NCBI RefSeq assembly: GCF_035582795.1
Contig: NC_134368.1
Span: forward strand, 13,994,001 to 14,058,000
Length of the DNA stretch: 64,000 nucleotides
Direction of reading: 5' to 3'
DNA from: Mycteria americana
Lineage: Eukaryota > Chordata > Aves > Ciconiiformes > Ciconiidae
Shown here: positions 11,601-26,320 of the stretch, piece by piece
Layout of the letters: the number at the start of each line of letters is the position of its first letter
Position numbering within the stretch: position 1 is the first letter of the stretch
Notes under the pieces: generated by a model
The model's input: the letters and a program-made list of their open reading frames with translations, nothing else
Database searches by the model: none
What the model was told of the DNA's origin: nothing
Made by a program: the position numbers and the translations under genes

Positions 11601-14600
11601 TTGTATGTGCTGAATTTTACTGGTATGGAAGCTCAAAGAAAATTAAGACGGTCCATTAAGATCTTATTGGAATTCAGATAGTTAAACTGAACAGTCTTCA
11701 TAGGGTCATAGCACATTTAGAAGGGAAAAAATTACACACTGATTAAAAAAATGGATTTTCATATTACAGAAAAAAGAGACATATACAATATAGAAAAATA
11801 ATTTCATTGAAGCTGTTCCTCTGGGGAAGACAGCTGTAACATGTTGATAGGATAGGGTAGGATATAGCTAAAATCTGACTTTCCTCTATACACATTAGTC
11901 TCTTAATACACAAGATCTTGACTGGCCAGTTGCAAACAAGTTCTGTGAAGACTGATCACATGAGAGGAGACAACCAAATGATACACTGAGAACAATGTTA
12001 CCTCCTCTTTAATTTTCAAAGGAATTTCTTTTTCAAGAGCTAACAAAACCACTGGGGGAAGGGGGGGGGGGAAGTTGCAAACCTATGGTATTTACATCTG
12101 TTGTTCTTGCCAATCCTGAAAAAAGTTCCTGAAAGAAACAGTCGCTACAAAGCCTAGCTCAGCTGTACAGTCTACTGGAAGGGAAGAGAATTTTAACTTC
12201 GGTTATTACTCTTAGTGAAGTACTGTCATCTGACTTTTAGTGCATTTTCACACATCAATTACAAAAGCAACTCACATAACGAGTTCTGCTCAAGCAGGAT
12301 TCCTGAAGATAATTGATACAAAAAATTAATCATGCAAACCTCCACTGTAAATGTACTTCCAGCTTCTTAGACAAGATTACTTGTTCTAACAGCTTTTAAG
12401 CTTTAAAACATTTAACTGCGTAAAACCTCTTGGTGACGATGCAAAGCAATCCAACCTTAGCCTATGCCAATAACGAGTCTTTATCAGAAAAGAAATATTT
12501 ATGTATACTGTCAGCAGTAAAAGTAGGCCAAACACCAACTTAGCCAGAGTGACTTTAATTCCCACATTGTTAAAATAAACGATGATGCTATGTCTTACAT
12601 ATAGTAGTTGAACAAGTGACTGCTGTTAGAAGTTTTCATAGGACTCGAGAAAAGGCTTATGTGCTCAAAAACCTGTCTGACCATTCTTTTGGTCAGAGGT
12701 CAGACAGAAAAAAATGCTACCACTCCTTACAAATTGTGTCTGGCCTCAGTTGTGTATGTACAGGCATCTTTAGCTGTGGTATAATAACGCTCAACTTGTG
12801 AATGGCAACTGAAGTTTGAGGGTCTGGAGTTTTCCTCATTTATTTATTAAGTAGCAGGCCAGAAGGAAATAAGAACTGTTATTTCTAAGAACAATCTTTA
12901 GCCACTTCACAGTTCAATTACTCCTCCCCTCCCCTTCATGCTCTACCTAAACATGTATCTTACAATTGCATTCCTTCTTGCAAATTTCTTTCAATCCCAG
13001 ACGAGATTATTATGGGGAAAGTATCAGAACAATATACAGTATGAATGTATTTAAAGATTACTCCCTTCATATATGTTTAAAAAATGTGTACACAAACATC
13101 CTTATCTTTCAGAAGACTAAGTTTACAGTTAACTTTGTTCATCTCATTCTGGAAAAAAAAAAATATAAAGGTATCAAAAGATGGAACCATGAGCATACCA
13201 ATGAACTCATTATAGGAGTCTACAGCCAAATAGGATAGTCACAGGGCTCTAATTAGTGACCTGGCACAAAGGATTTCTTTGATGTCTGTCCAAAGCAAAA
13301 GCAGCTGACTTGAGAAAGGATTACTTGGTGGCTCAGTCACCTTAGTTCCTGTGCACAAAGAGCTTCATACCAAGCAGGTACGATCAGATGGATTGCCCTA
13401 GGTATGTGAAACTTGAGGACAGACACAAACAGAAATAGATAACCGCAGCTACTACTACAGTCAGGCTATTTTGTGGCATCTTAGATAATCCAAAGGACTT
13501 TCGATAGTCTAAACAAGTTACATGCAACTTGAATTTTTTATTTCTTTTTTCCAAGATGGGAAACCATAATCGAGTAAAAATCACAATGAAGAATTTATCT
13601 AAGTTGCCTTTCAGAATTAACTTAGACCAAGATTTTGCTAATAAACACACTACTCAAAAGCCTCTGTAGTCAGGCAGATTGAGGCTCCTACAATCTATGG
13701 GCTAATGAGTATTTTACCACATAGACAATAACATCACTGTGAACAGACAATTTGCAGGAAGATCTGGGCTCCGTGGTATGAATACATTTGGTTTTTTTTC
13801 CTTGAAAAGAATCAGTAAGTCAAGCCTGAGCAGCCAGAGAATGGAAAGGCTCTTGCTCAATAAACAATCCCTGTTTCAAGTATCAGCACCAACAGAGGCA
13901 GCAACTGGAACAGGAGGACAGGGTCAAGCTCAAGAGGAAGGCACAGTCTACACCTCCAGCCTTTCCCAAACTTGAGGCATCTCAAGTAACAGACTCTCAG
14001 AAGCCTGTCAGTTTTCTGCCACCAGCCAACAGGGATGAAACCTTTTAACAGGGCACTGAGTATGTCTTCAGTACAAATCCAGATGAATACCCAAGAGGCA
14101 GAGTGATGAACAGTTAAGTTACAAGGGCGCACCAACGCACAATTCTTTTGTTCATCATGTCAGCAGCACAAAACATTAGAAATAAGTCTGTCAGACCACT
14201 GAATCCTATGAATGAAGTCGGATAGTCCTGTACATACGGAAGACTGGAGCAATAAAGTGTACTATGGGAAGGAAGCAATACCCATGATAACTGTGGCCAG
14301 CAGCACATGAGCCATGTCTATCTATTTCTACGTTTGCACAAGCCCAGTTGTGTAATATAATCAGAAATTCAAGGCTTGGAGTGACAGGTGACTGCTGCTA
14401 TGAATTGCTATGTTAACTCAAGAGATCAACAGACAGCAGGGTTCAAAACCCTGCTGATTTCCCATGATGTCAGAAAAACTGACCCTCCCTTTTCTCCCTC
14501 CAGTTTGTTTTTCCTGAAGTGTATAGGAAGTTACACAGAATGCTACGTTAAAAGAATACTTAGATTTTGAATTAGTTCCTTCTGTCTAGGTGGCATTTTC

Positions 14601-17562
14601 CACTCGGACTGTGTGCTCTACACACTTCACTCAATACGTAGAGCTGACAGCGTTCAATTAACAATTATGATGTTGCCATCATTGTTCAGGGCCTTGCAGC
14701 TCCCCATACAGTCCTCAAGACCCAGCTCCCATACTGACAAGTTCATGTAAGAGTGTTCCACAATATTTTCCACATCTCTTTGCATAAGACAGTGTGGTAG
14801 TCAAGTCATGAAACACTGGTGATCAAGATACGGAGTCTCAAGCTCCGAAACAGTCACCAACTTTGCATCCCCAAACGATTGTCTTCTTGGGGCACCTAGT
14901 GTTTATAGTGGATTTCATATAATGCAAGTGTAACTCCCATTGCACTGAGCTTTAAGGAAGGCCCTTGATGTCTGTCCCACTTCTGGGAAGAAAAATAAAT
15001 TAAAAAAAAAAATCAAGCCCAATTTCAAGTAAAGCATAAAGTGCAGACAACTAACTGCCACCTACAAAAGAAATAGTTCAGGCACCTTGTTTAACACCCC
15101 ACAGGAAAAAGTGCAGACACTGAAGTAATTTATGAGGACACTAACCATTTACCTTTATCACAGCCATCTTCTTCCCCAACTCCCACATTTCACTGCATAC
15201 CTCCAAATTCTTCAATATGTGCGATAAGGATCTTTCAAGCACCTACTCTTCTGGCCTTGGAAATAAAATATATACCTCAAGGTAGAAACAGAGCCAGAGC
15301 ATTTATTCTTCTGGCCTAGTACCCTTTTTTCCAGAAAGGAGAAGGAACTGGTGTTGCCCAACAAGCATCAATCCAACAGCCATATGCTGTCACCTCCTCC
15401 ACTTACAGATATGCAAGTTCTTTAGGCACAAGTCGAAGAGCTAAAAGCATACCTCTAAATGAGGAAAAAAACTCTGCAACACAAGTGCTACTTTGTCATT
15501 GTCAAAGCAACCTGTGAGGGGTAACCTACATTGGGATGTGCTTTTGGGTACTGGGTGAGGCTGGATTAGTTATTTACAGTAGTACCCATGTCTCAAATTC
15601 TACATGTCAAAAATAACTTCAGGAAAGCATCAAATAAATTAGGAAGAATTAGTTGTTGTTATCCAAGAGGCATTGGAGACAATTGTTTCAGACTTGCAAT
15701 CTTGCCAGAAACTCACTAATGGCCGGAAACCATACCACATAATTCTTTAATAGCTACTTTTTTCTAACAAATTTAATACAACATTCAAAGTTGTAATGTT
15801 CTAGGAACACTGAATACTCACGATGTAAGACAGTTTGGGTCTAAAGGAAAAATATTCACAGTACCAGCAACAACCACGAAACGTTAAATTATTTACCAAC
15901 TTATCAAAGAAGAGATGACTACAATAAAATACACTGCTAAGTGTCTGAGTACTGCGATTATTAAGCCTCTTCAATTGTGTCATCAAAAATCTTTGGTGAA
16001 CACTTTGGAGCTGTTAATTGTATAGAGATAAGCTGTAGATAAATCTGAATGGGTGATCACAGTGACAACTTCAAAAAGCTGCTTGAACTTCACTTAAATT
16101 AAAAGCCTAGCTACAGCTAAGAACAGTCACAGAAGACACCTGGATTTCCAGAGCACTTTACCCTAAATCAAGCAGCATTCTCATTTCACCAACAGCAGCT
16201 GAAGTTCTAACTACATGGTCTCTCTCCATGCAAACCTTCCCAGTCCCACAGTGGTCTGAACAAGGTAAGTGAGAACCGAATGACATACAACAAAAGCCCC
16301 AAACACATAAAATGCCTATATGCAATCCAAAAATCCCAGATCAAGTGAGACAGATTGAAAGAGGATGTTTTCTTCTCACTGAAAGAGCAGCTCATGAACT
16401 ACTGACCACATAGTTGGATTTCACAAGACTTTTCCCCATTGGGAAGGCAGGTTATTTGATTCACTAGCAATGTGCTTGGGTTCATCTGTAGTAGAACCAG
16501 TCCTCTGAAATGTTGTGTTTTCAGCAACATTATAATGCTATGGCTGAGAAGTGATGTGCAGAGAAGGAGAAAAGGGGTTTTCACTGTATTTTTCATTCTC
16601 TTACGATACACTAAGGAAGGCCTAAAAAGATTTTTGTACAACCTCTTCAGCCCCCTCCCCCATCCTCAAAAACAGCTGCTAAAATTTGACAAATCATGGC
16701 TCTAACTACTGGCAAATATAAGCAACGGACACACATAAAAACCAATGTCAAAACTAGTTAAGCAGCAATGAAGACAGGGAGAAACCTAAATCCTTTGGTG
16801 TTTCTGATGCTATTAAAGTTTTTCTCTATTCAGGGAACCACTTCAATAAACAATTTCAATACACACTCCCTTTTGAACTATACTGTACAAGGAAAAAAAA
16901 AAATCTTTTATTCCACTCACCTATCCTGAACTGTATTGTATCGTTCCAACATTTCAAGTCAGTAACCAAATTTTCATCAAGGCCCACACATGGAAAATTT
17001 CAACTCCAAACAGCAAATACTTCAGAAGACAAGGAATGGGTGAAACTAGCATTCCAACACAAGTTTCTGGCACTCTACTGTTCACTCTATCTTGAATTTA
17101 TGTATTTTTAATTATTATTTAAGCACAAATAAGCCAAGGCACAGCAGAACACAATTTCCCTTCAAACAGCATGTTATAGATGGGTCTATAACACAAAGGC
17201 CACAAACCAGTGAAAGCTAGAACAAAGATAAAGAAATGTGAAAGATTTTCAAAATAGCTACTAAGCCTGATTATAAAAAACAAATACATGTTCATATACT
17301 TTGAATCTTCACGTGAAATGCTTTATACCAAAGTAGTATGTGCTTTCATGAAGTACTCAATGTAATGACCATACAGAACATATTCTTTTGAATGGCACTG
17401 TTACAATAGAAGTAAAATTTCAATGAAGAACCTTCTTTGATACTGTCTGAGAAATTGTGCACAACTCATCCGACAAATAGACTTCACAGTCATATATACA
17501 GATCATAAACTTAACTGGCTTCTACAGTCACCACTAATCCTAACACAGAGTTAAACAAATAC
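2691..17562. other. TBC1D14: TBC1D14 intron 3 between exon 3 and the internal CpG island
   Basis: About 15 kb of AT-rich sequence in which I could support no exon, RNA gene or intact mobile element. Open frames are all short and have no recognisable family. Local low-complexity tracts include a G-rich run at about 8,966-8,998, further G runs near 10,975 and 12,060, a C run near 6,990, and poly(A) tracts near 5,868 and 10,566. Small ancient repeats could be missed by eye. Confidence 0.6.
8966..8998. repeat. G-rich homopurine run
   Basis: A run of G broken by single A residues, about 30 bases long, within TBC1D14 intron 3. It would appear as C-rich in the pre-mRNA because the gene is on the minus strand. 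Homopolymer length is often unreliable in assemblies. Confidence 0.8.
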
Positions 17563-17683
17563 CTTTTGTATTTTCTTTGGATCTTTCTGTGAGTTTTCTC
17601 TGAGAGGTACTTTTCCAAACAACTTCCATCCTACATCATTTTGTTTTTCAAATCTTGCACTTTGCTTTCTGGTAAACAAATTC
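17563..17683 (-). CDS. TBC1D14: TBC1D14 coding exon 3
   Basis: A 121-base minus-strand exon. Its acceptor is a T-rich tract ending TTTGTAG at 17,684 and its donor is GTATTT at 17,562. The first base completes the Arg codon left by exon 2 (AG + G), and 40 full codons follow, beginning NLFTRKQSAR and including DVGWKLFGKVPLREN, then ending KDPKKIQK in phase 0. This matches the human segment that follows FFAR, recalled as NLLARKQSAR...DLGWKLFGKAPLREN, with only scattered substitutions. The exon lies just before the basic linker that leads into the TBC (Rab-GAP-like) domain, whose exons are outside the window to the left. Identification is from remembered protein sequence, supported by the exact phase match to exon 2. 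Confidence 0.95.
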
Positions 17684-20600
17684 CTACAAAAAAAAAAGTT
17701 TGATTAAGAAAAAAGGTTGATTAATTATAATAAACAGAAGGATAGACAATTTGCTAACCTTATGTATCGCAATCACATATTCCAACTCTTGTGGTTGTGC
17801 TGGCAGGCACTGTTTCCCATCCTCAAGAGGTACACCATGCAGTATTATCACCATACTAGGCAATGGACTTGGTTAAGTAAGAATTTTTAGTAGATTAAAA
17901 AAAAGTTCATTTATAACTTTCTAAAAGCAACCTTCTTTTTTAACCTCCCTCTAGATCATTCAGCCTCATTCTTTTAAAGTAAGATGAAGACACTAAATCT
18001 CTTGCTGCATAAACATCCTCCACCTGCCTGTTATAACATACTACTACCAAAAAAAAAAAAAATCACAAAAAAGTTGCAGACATAGTAGCCATTTACTGTA
18101 TTTGATCTGCTTTCATAAAAGATTACTTTTCCTGAATAACCTTAAAAGCAGCTATCAAAACACGTTAATTCTGAGGTCTCTCTCAAATGTCTCAAATTAA
18201 CCAGCTTAAATACTGTAATAACAGTCATCAAGCTAGACATAAAGCCACTGAAAATGAAATTATTTTTATTGACATTGCTAGTTTTTAATCATAAAGCAAT
18301 ATGCCAGACTTATGTCTTCTCACCACAACTATGTTTTTCCAAAACTGGACATACAGTACAGACCAGTCCTCATGCTTTTGGTAGCACTCAGCTCCTCCAA
18401 GAGCACAACCCGTGGCATGTCTGGATTATTGAAGTAACAGATTTTCTTTTGCCCTACTGTCTAGTTCAGCAAATATTCAAACACGTCCAGGTTAGCTCAA
18501 TTATTTACATACCTTGTGGTAGGTTTTTGTGGGAACTTTACTATAGGCTTTTGCTCCCTCATTTAAAAGATAAAAAAAATTCCACTGAGACAAAAGCATT
18601 TTTGCTACTTCAATCAGCAGGCAGCTATAGCACCTTCATACCACAGATGCTTCCAGTCTGGCATTACTGATTTTCCTTACTTACAGTTACTACCTTAATG
18701 CCCAGTGGGTTGACCCACCAAGTACAAATTGCTTCTTATTCATAAAGTGCAGCAGTTTGGGAAATAAAACTATATTGAGCTTCATGTTCTAAAAAGGCTG
18801 AATATACATCTGCAATAGGAACGACCTGGACAACTAAAAAGTTGTTTTTCCTGGCCACTTTGGATCAGCTAACATGAACAATATCATAAATACAACAGTA
18901 GAGATAACATTGCTTGGAATACAGGAGAAATGTTTAATACGACAAAAACAATTGAAGCACAAACGTCAGAGTATGCTGGAATGTATTATAAGGTTAACAG
19001 GGTGCACTGCCATCCTTAAATATGCATATATTTACAGAAATTATCACATGCTTCTATATCACAAGGGTACAGTTACCTTGAAACCCAAACCACGAACAGA
19101 TTATCATATTAATAAGATAAGAACAAAGTGTTTTGGTACAGAAATCACATGAGTCAGTAACAACTGATGTCAAAGCTAAGCAGTAACTGTACTTCTACAA
19201 ACCCCTTTCAGCCCTCCCCTACCTCACCTCACACAAAAAATAGTATAAAGATGTGGGGGAAATAACTGTAGGGAAAGCATTAAAGAAGAACAGCATGGAA
19301 AACATAGAAACATACTGCCATGTTTTCCCTCTTTCCACTTTTTTCAAAGCATGAAATTATAACTCTACAGCTAAACTACTGGACCAAAACCAAAGATTTG
19401 CTTTGTCTCTATAACTAAATACTCTATTTCAGTGTTACGAAGCTCTCCTGTAGCTCATCATTACAGCTGTAATGCTACCTAAGAGATTTATAAGCTAACT
19501 AGAGCATTAATCAGCAAGTTCGACTACACTGCTACCACTACAACTGCTAGTGCTTGGGAAAGAGAGACCATCATAAAAACAACTTTCATGAAAGATATCT
19601 CAGTTGAATTTGCTTTCTTTTCACCAGCAATTCCTTCACCTTGGCAATATAAAGAATCCGTTCTGTCTGAGCATTTAATACCCTGAAGGGCTTCTGCATG
19701 TAATTATCTTCTTACCCCTGCCCAAGTTCATAACATGTATGTAAGACAGCCTGAGATGATGGATTTATAGGATCATTTAAGACAGCTACCAGGGAAATAA
19801 AATGTAAAGACAGACAGACATGAGATTACTTTTTATATGCATGTTTAGTTAATTTAAAATGGAGAAGTATCAAGCAAGTTCTAAAAAATATCTAGGAATA
19901 AAAAGGAAAACATGACAGGAATAACATCACCAAAACCACTGCAGGTAAACAGGATACACAACGCAAGACAGGCTGGCTGTTCTTGCAAAAGGTTGTTACT
20001 ACTTCAGAAGCAAGCAAACTGAATTCCAGACTACATACTGTCTTCAGAGAAAACAAGAACTTCTAGCATCAGGGACACCTCAAAGAGCCCCACAAGGAGG
20101 CACACCTGTGTGACAGTTCCATGCACATTCAAATCCTCTTTTGCAAAGTAAAAGGCTTTCACCACAGTTCATTAGTGCTGCAATAACATGAAAATTACAG
20201 GAAAACAGGCAATTTTCTCTCCCTATCTACCCACATGAGAGGTTCCTAGCACAGGTATATACAAGCAACAATCCCCCCAACCTCCTCTGAGGGATTTTAA
20301 GAGCAGCAGTAGGTCTTCAACCTCAGAGCAAAATAAAGATGAATCGGAATGATAAAGTATAATAGCTCTCTGCTGCAAGTGCCTGCATAAGATGAACTAA
20401 ATCTGAAAAGTCAATCTCACATACTTGCTTTCCATTCAATTCCACAATCCTAACTGTTTTCCCTTTAGAGGGAGCATCATAATAAGTAATCTGTTCTACA
20501 GCTTATCTAGCAGATGGCACAGCACTTGCTCAGCTCACTTTTCTCTGTCCGCATGATTTCCACCGTACATTCTAGGGCACCAGGCATCTCTTCCTCTCTT

Positions 20601-23600
20601 TGTACTATGTCAGGGATTTCCAGTTCAACTTTTTTTTTTACTTTAAAATATATATTCAACTGAAAGCACCAAGCACGGTCAACATACAATTCCCATTCTG
20701 TACAGAGCAACTTACTCTCCTTTTCCTCTTTTTCTCTGCTCTCTGTCTGTGCCTAAGTCCTGGTGTTTTGCTGGCGTCCACACTCTTTATGCACTCCAAA
20801 AAGCCTCAAAACTCCCAAAAGGCATAACGTTATCAGAAGCCACAAAGTGGCACAATCAGATATAGAATCGCAAACTACAACCTGTTCTTGCTTTGACTGA
20901 GGACACACAACATTGTTAAACCCTGATCTGTCCTGGACTGGAACAAGCCAGAGGTAAACCACAAGACCGCTGGGCTGGCATGGAAGGAGCAGAAGAGATG
21001 CTGCTCCCTTTGCACCTAATTTCAGACAAACTAAGGAAAAAAAAATACTATGGAATGTTCTCTGGTCCGATTTCTGCAGAGCTTTGCAATAAATCAGGAC
21101 AACACCTCAGGGTCCTGATAAAGCCACTACTTGAGACTTCTGGACTCAAAGTAGACCCTCAAAATGCAACTCCCTTAGAAGGAAGTCATGATTTCTGCCA
21201 TATATGTATCAGAGCAAATAATTTATAGGAAAAGCTTTCATTTTTCTGCTGGCACAGCACAAACAGGAATTCCTTTCCTCCCATGCTTACACAGCTCCCT
21301 CGGATTTTCAAGAAAAGTACTAAGCAGTCTCACTTCTGAGCAAATATAATTCACAAAAAAAAATCCACTCTAAAGGTAACTTAAGGAGATCTTACCTAAT
21401 GGAAAATACAAGTTAACAAGGAGGAAAATTCTCTATTTTAAAAACAAACAAACCTTTACTCCAAAGACAAGCTACGGTAAAAGATCTCAAAGTTTAATTA
21501 CAAGTGTTTTAAGACAGAAAAATTAATTTGAGATCTTGAATGTAAAAAGGGTTGACATGCCTGGAAAGAAAAGATCACATGCTGATCATTATCTCAGTCT
21601 CATCGTCCTCTTCACAACCATTAGAGCACACCATGCTGATTTACAACAGGGATATTAACAGGAATATCTGACATGATACATCATGTCTGCAGTATCATTA
21701 GTGTGGAGCCATTAAGTGTCATGGGTTACATTTGCATTCCTATTGAATATGTTAACTACTTTACAATAAGCATCTGCAGCTGCTTATTTTACGAAAACTA
21801 AGCACAGAAGTTAAACTGAGATAACATTTCAAATAGAAAATTACTTTTGCACAGTCCCCTAAAAACAACATTTGGCACCAAACAGCTGTTTAACCTTGTT
21901 ATTTTAATTGAGCTGTGGAGAGGAATTACCTGCCTGAAGACAGTTTAATTCTAAGTCCAGAGTTAATGTTTTTATACATACAAATAGCATCCTGAGATAC
22001 AGGAGAGAGACTGAACAGTCTTTTGCTTGAACACACACATTCTGCACCATTACTGTATACTGATCAGCCCAACTGCCTTTTTTGTGGGGAAGAGAGGAAG
22101 TTAATATCAATAGATAAGTTCAGCAGTGTCAGGAAAACCTTATTTTTTAATAAAACTTAAGAACCACTTCATTTTGGTTCTATAAGCACTGCTAAGATAA
22201 ACTTACTGAATAGTTGCCATATATACATACTGCACATTCATATATTGCCAGTATTTATATAGCCCTGTGTGCTGTCACAGTCAGGCTGAAGCCTCAATCA
22301 AATTAAAAAAAAAAAATTAGAACCACATCAACAACAAGTAATCAAGCCAAACCTATCCATATGGCATCTATTACAGCTTTTTCAAGCTTATGCTTTTAAA
22401 CAAAGTCCCACATCACCACAGAAGCAGAAAGTTTATCTAGTTCAGTCCAATTCTCTTTCTAAAAAGACAGGAAGTCTATAACCCAACTGCCAGCAACTAC
22501 TGCTGCATGACGAGTTCATAGTGCCACTCCACAAGTGTTCAGGTATTCACTTTTTCCACATTTCAGCTGTAGTTTGTCCCAAGCAAGGTTAGCCACTTAT
22601 GTGAATCACCTCTCAAAAGGTCATCCCTTCCCACCACTCCCCCCAGTTCACTATACAAACCTATCCACTAAAAGGAGCAGAGACATGGCTGCCATGGCTT
22701 CTGCTGCCAGTTTAGTCCAGATCTTAAAAGTCAGCTGTAAACCTCCTCCCTGAAAAGTCTCAAAGTCTTCTCTAGTCAGGCAGGCTCAGTACCGTGCCCC
22801 TTGAGATACCTCTGAAGTTTGGTAACACCAGAGTCAAGGAACTGTTTCTCTGGCATGTCACTCGAACAAAAGGAAAAAAAGGATGGGCCTCAATTCGGTA
22901 GCTGTCAGAGGGTGGAGCCGAGCGAGAAGGACACACATACACCCACTAATGCCTGTTGGTGCACACACACACCCTACACCTGGACTTCCAGGCAACACAC
23001 AGTATTTTTTTTCCCCCAGAACTCCCAAGATATACCAGTTGCCCGCAATAAAAAGGTACAGGAGCTTAGGACTTTGGAATTGTCACAATTAGCGTATTTG
23101 GGTTCTCCAGAAAATTGGAAATTGATGATTTTTAATTATTTTGATGTTACTATTTTGACATGGCTCCTTAGACAAAGTTCCAAAGACCACAGTATGTGAA
23201 CTACTGGGATGCAGCATGGAATGATAGTTGTGAGCAAAACAAAAGTGAGATGGTATATGCTGCTCTGTGGTAGACTATTTTAACACTGAGCGAGCACAGA
23301 GATTATATTTGCAAATAAATGGGTTCCTTACTCTTAAAAAGACAGTTGCTGTGAAGAAACATGCATGAGAATTAACTAGAAAATGATCCAACTCATGCAC
23401 AGACTGATGCAATTTTTTACCTGCATCTACCCAAAACAAATTTGCAATTGCAAGTAAATTTTTGTTACCAGTGTTAAAAACACATACAACATTTCCTGCT
23501 CTCACATTGCATGCTCTCTCAAGATGCATGCTCACATTCAAATTTCAATTAGTCTTTCAATTAAGAAGGTTATTTTCAGAAGACAAAACAATTAGAATAG

Positions 23601-24003
23601 TCACGCAAATTAACAACTGGAAGGACTTACCAGTCTCATGAGCAGAGCAGATGAAAAATAAGGGCAGTGGAGAACGTTCAAAAGGTTCAGATTTGGTAGA
23701 ACAAAATTATCTTGAAAAACAATTTCAAGTGAGTATCAGACTCGCATGTATTCTTAAGAGGCAGGAAAGAAACAGAGGCAAGTCAAAGTTCATTTCAGCT
23801 GCTTCTGGAGGAAGATTCTGAAATTTCCTGATAACTCTGAACTACATGAAGAGAGAGCACTAAGGTCTTGAGCCCCTCAGTCTATGCAAAGGCAGTCATA
23901 CTAGACTGTATAACGGACTTTATCTAAAGAGTCTGACAGTAAGCAGATGCCAATCGTAACAACTAGGTAAACCCTTTGTCAAGCACATAAGCACAGCATA
24001 AGA

Positions 24004-24031
24004 GACATTATTCCTCAGACATTATTCCTCA
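24004..24031. repeat. Perfect 14-bp tandem duplication
   Basis: The unit GACATTATTCCTCA occurs twice head-to-tail without a mismatch. It lies in TBC1D14 intron 2. The identity of the copies suggests a fairly recent local slippage or duplication event. Confidence 0.9.
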
Positions 24032-24644
24032 AGGCATCCAGAAACCTACATTGAAACAGGACATTTCAAGTAACATACAGCACCTATTAAGCAAAAATAT
24101 ATTAAGAGAAATTTTATTAATTATTTGCTGCATTGTGAGCAAAAGTGTCCAGCCACCTTACATGGCATGGTACAAATTCAATTAACACTTTCTCACACCA
24201 TTATGGAATTGAGGCAAAAGGCATAACAACATCGTTTTCTTCTCATCCTCCAATGACCTTTTGTATTCTGTACTAACCATAACCTTCACAACTTACCCTT
24301 GATAAACAGAAGAAAGATTCTCACCTCTAGATGTTCCAAATTTGCACTCTAGCCACTTAATTTCCAGAAGCACAGAAAAGAAACCCTGAAAAATCAGCAA
24401 CGTATTCTATCACAGCAATTTTGGTTACCTGATTAGTGGAGGAATAAGACACATAAATCATGACAACTAGGGAACTGACAAACTTGAGAAGAAATTCTTG
24501 TCAGAAGACCTACCAAAATCTCCTGAAGAGCCCTAAATCTACGTTCTCCACAGGTGAAAGCCAACAGTTGGTACCCATGACCAGATAACACTGGTGTCTA
24601 GAAATAATTCACTAGATGCAGTGATTGCCAGTTCTTGCATTCCC

Positions 24645-24772
24645 CCCCCTCCCAACCCCAGACCACATCTCAGTCAACCTACACTTCCATTAAAAAAAAC
24701 CAAAACAACAAAAAACCCCACCCAAAATCAAACCAAAAAAGACCAAACCAAAACAACACAACAGAACAAAAT
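24645..24772. repeat. A/C-rich low-complexity tract
   Basis: A stretch made largely of A and C, starting with a C run and passing into repeated AACC/AAAC motifs. Similar tracts occur at about 818-900, 1,424-1,480, 32,850-32,890, 36,855-36,905 and 39,965-40,000. No coding sense is apparent; the open frame across it is all Lys, Asn, Thr and Pro. Confidence 0.7.
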
Positions 24773-25849
24773 ATTGTCAAAAAAGGCCAAGTATTTTGGC
24801 TATGGTGAAGAACCTTCATCAACAAGTCAAAAGTTACACTTTGAATAAGATTCCAAAATCACATATAAAAGCCGGGTTTGCAGAATTTTATCTCTGAGAG
24901 ATTGCCAAAGGTCAAGGTAAAGGAAGAACAATGCTTGGTTTCTGAATAAGCAAATCCAACAGAAGTAGAGCCAGACAGCCTAGAAGTTGGCCTATCTATG
25001 AGAGAGGCAACTAATGACAAATTATCTTTTATAAATCCCTATCACATTTTATAAACAGAGTTTTCCAGCCACTGACATTCCAGTATGTTCCATAAGAACA
25101 AAGAATAATGACACTTTACAATGTAACAGATACTTGCAGGTCTGAAAAAAATTTCCACAGTTGAGGGAGACAGAAATAAAAGTTAGCAGTACAGGACATC
25201 TGAAAGCTTGCAATAGTGTAACTTTGAAATCTCTCTTTAGATTTCTGGGAAAAAAGGCAGGGTTTGATAAACCACTTATCAAGACTACAATGTTCTGTAT
25301 TTACCTTTTCTTTTTTTAGAGGGCAGCCCTCATTTCAGAAGTGAACAAAGCAGAGCTGCCTGCGCTGAAGTATCAAAGACATGAAAAGATGAATCGGACA
25401 GTAATCCTTAATGTTTAGCAGTTAGGACTGGTTGTAGCAAATCAGGAACTATTTTGCATGTGGATAATGCACAGTGCTAGCCTACCACACTAATGCTGCA
25501 GAATTCTCTGAAACAGGACTTTCAGCAAGTTAAGACTCTCATACAAAAAGCAACATTTGAGTCTGACTCTGTCTAACAGTTTGAACTTGACCAGCTATAC
25601 ATAATGGTTCTTTTCTAGGTGGCAAAATTCCCGGTTATCCCAATGTTATCAGAATAACCTAAAATTCTATTCCCAGTCTGAAAGCAGATTTCTTCATTGA
25701 TCTGAAGTACTACTACCACACAAATAAAAAATGGAATGAATACCTAAGCAAAAAGCTGAACCTGAGTCAGCAGTAAGACCTTGCAGCAATAAAGATTAAA
25801 CATGGACTGGGTTGTATCAGCAAGATCAAGAGGAAAAAATTATTAAAAG

Positions 25850-26320
25850 CTCTACCTGGTACCCATGAGACTATATCTATATCCAGTTTGGGGACCCTGG
25901 ACTAAAATAAAGAAAGATCAAAAACTAGAGGAAGTCCAGTGGATGACCACTATGATGGCTGGGTGCTGAGGCCTACAATACAAGCAGGGACGCTAAGAGA
26001 GGCGGTTTCATTTAGCCTGGATGACCATTCTCAGAGATGCAAACAGAAAAAACAAGAGGCAAAGCAGCAAGCTGCAGCAAGGTAAATTCCAACTGGATAA
26101 AAGGGGAGGGGAAAAAAAAAAATCACAGTGGCAGTGGCTAAATCCTGGACCACGTAGCCTAGAGAGGCTGTGGTAACTCTGACCTTGGATATACTCAAAA
26201 TTGACTGGACAAGGTCCTGAGGAACATGATCTAGTGCTGAAGTCAGCCCTGCATTGAGCAGGACGTTACACCAGATGGCTCCAGAAGTCCCTTCCGACCT
26301 AAACTGTTTTTGTGATTGTG
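25850..26320 (+). mobile_element. CR1 LINE 3' fragment
   Basis: The sequence follows the 3' end of avian CR1 non-LTR retrotransposons: AAATTCCAACTGGATA, GAGAGGCTGTGG, ACTGGACAAGGTCCTGA, GATCTAGTGCTG and CCCTTCCGACCTAAA, ending in a degenerate TGTGATTGTG tail. It is truncated at the 5' end, as most CR1 copies are, and diverged with small indels, including an A-rich insertion near 26,112. The 5' limit is approximate. Orientation is plus, antisense to TBC1D14. Confidence 0.88.
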
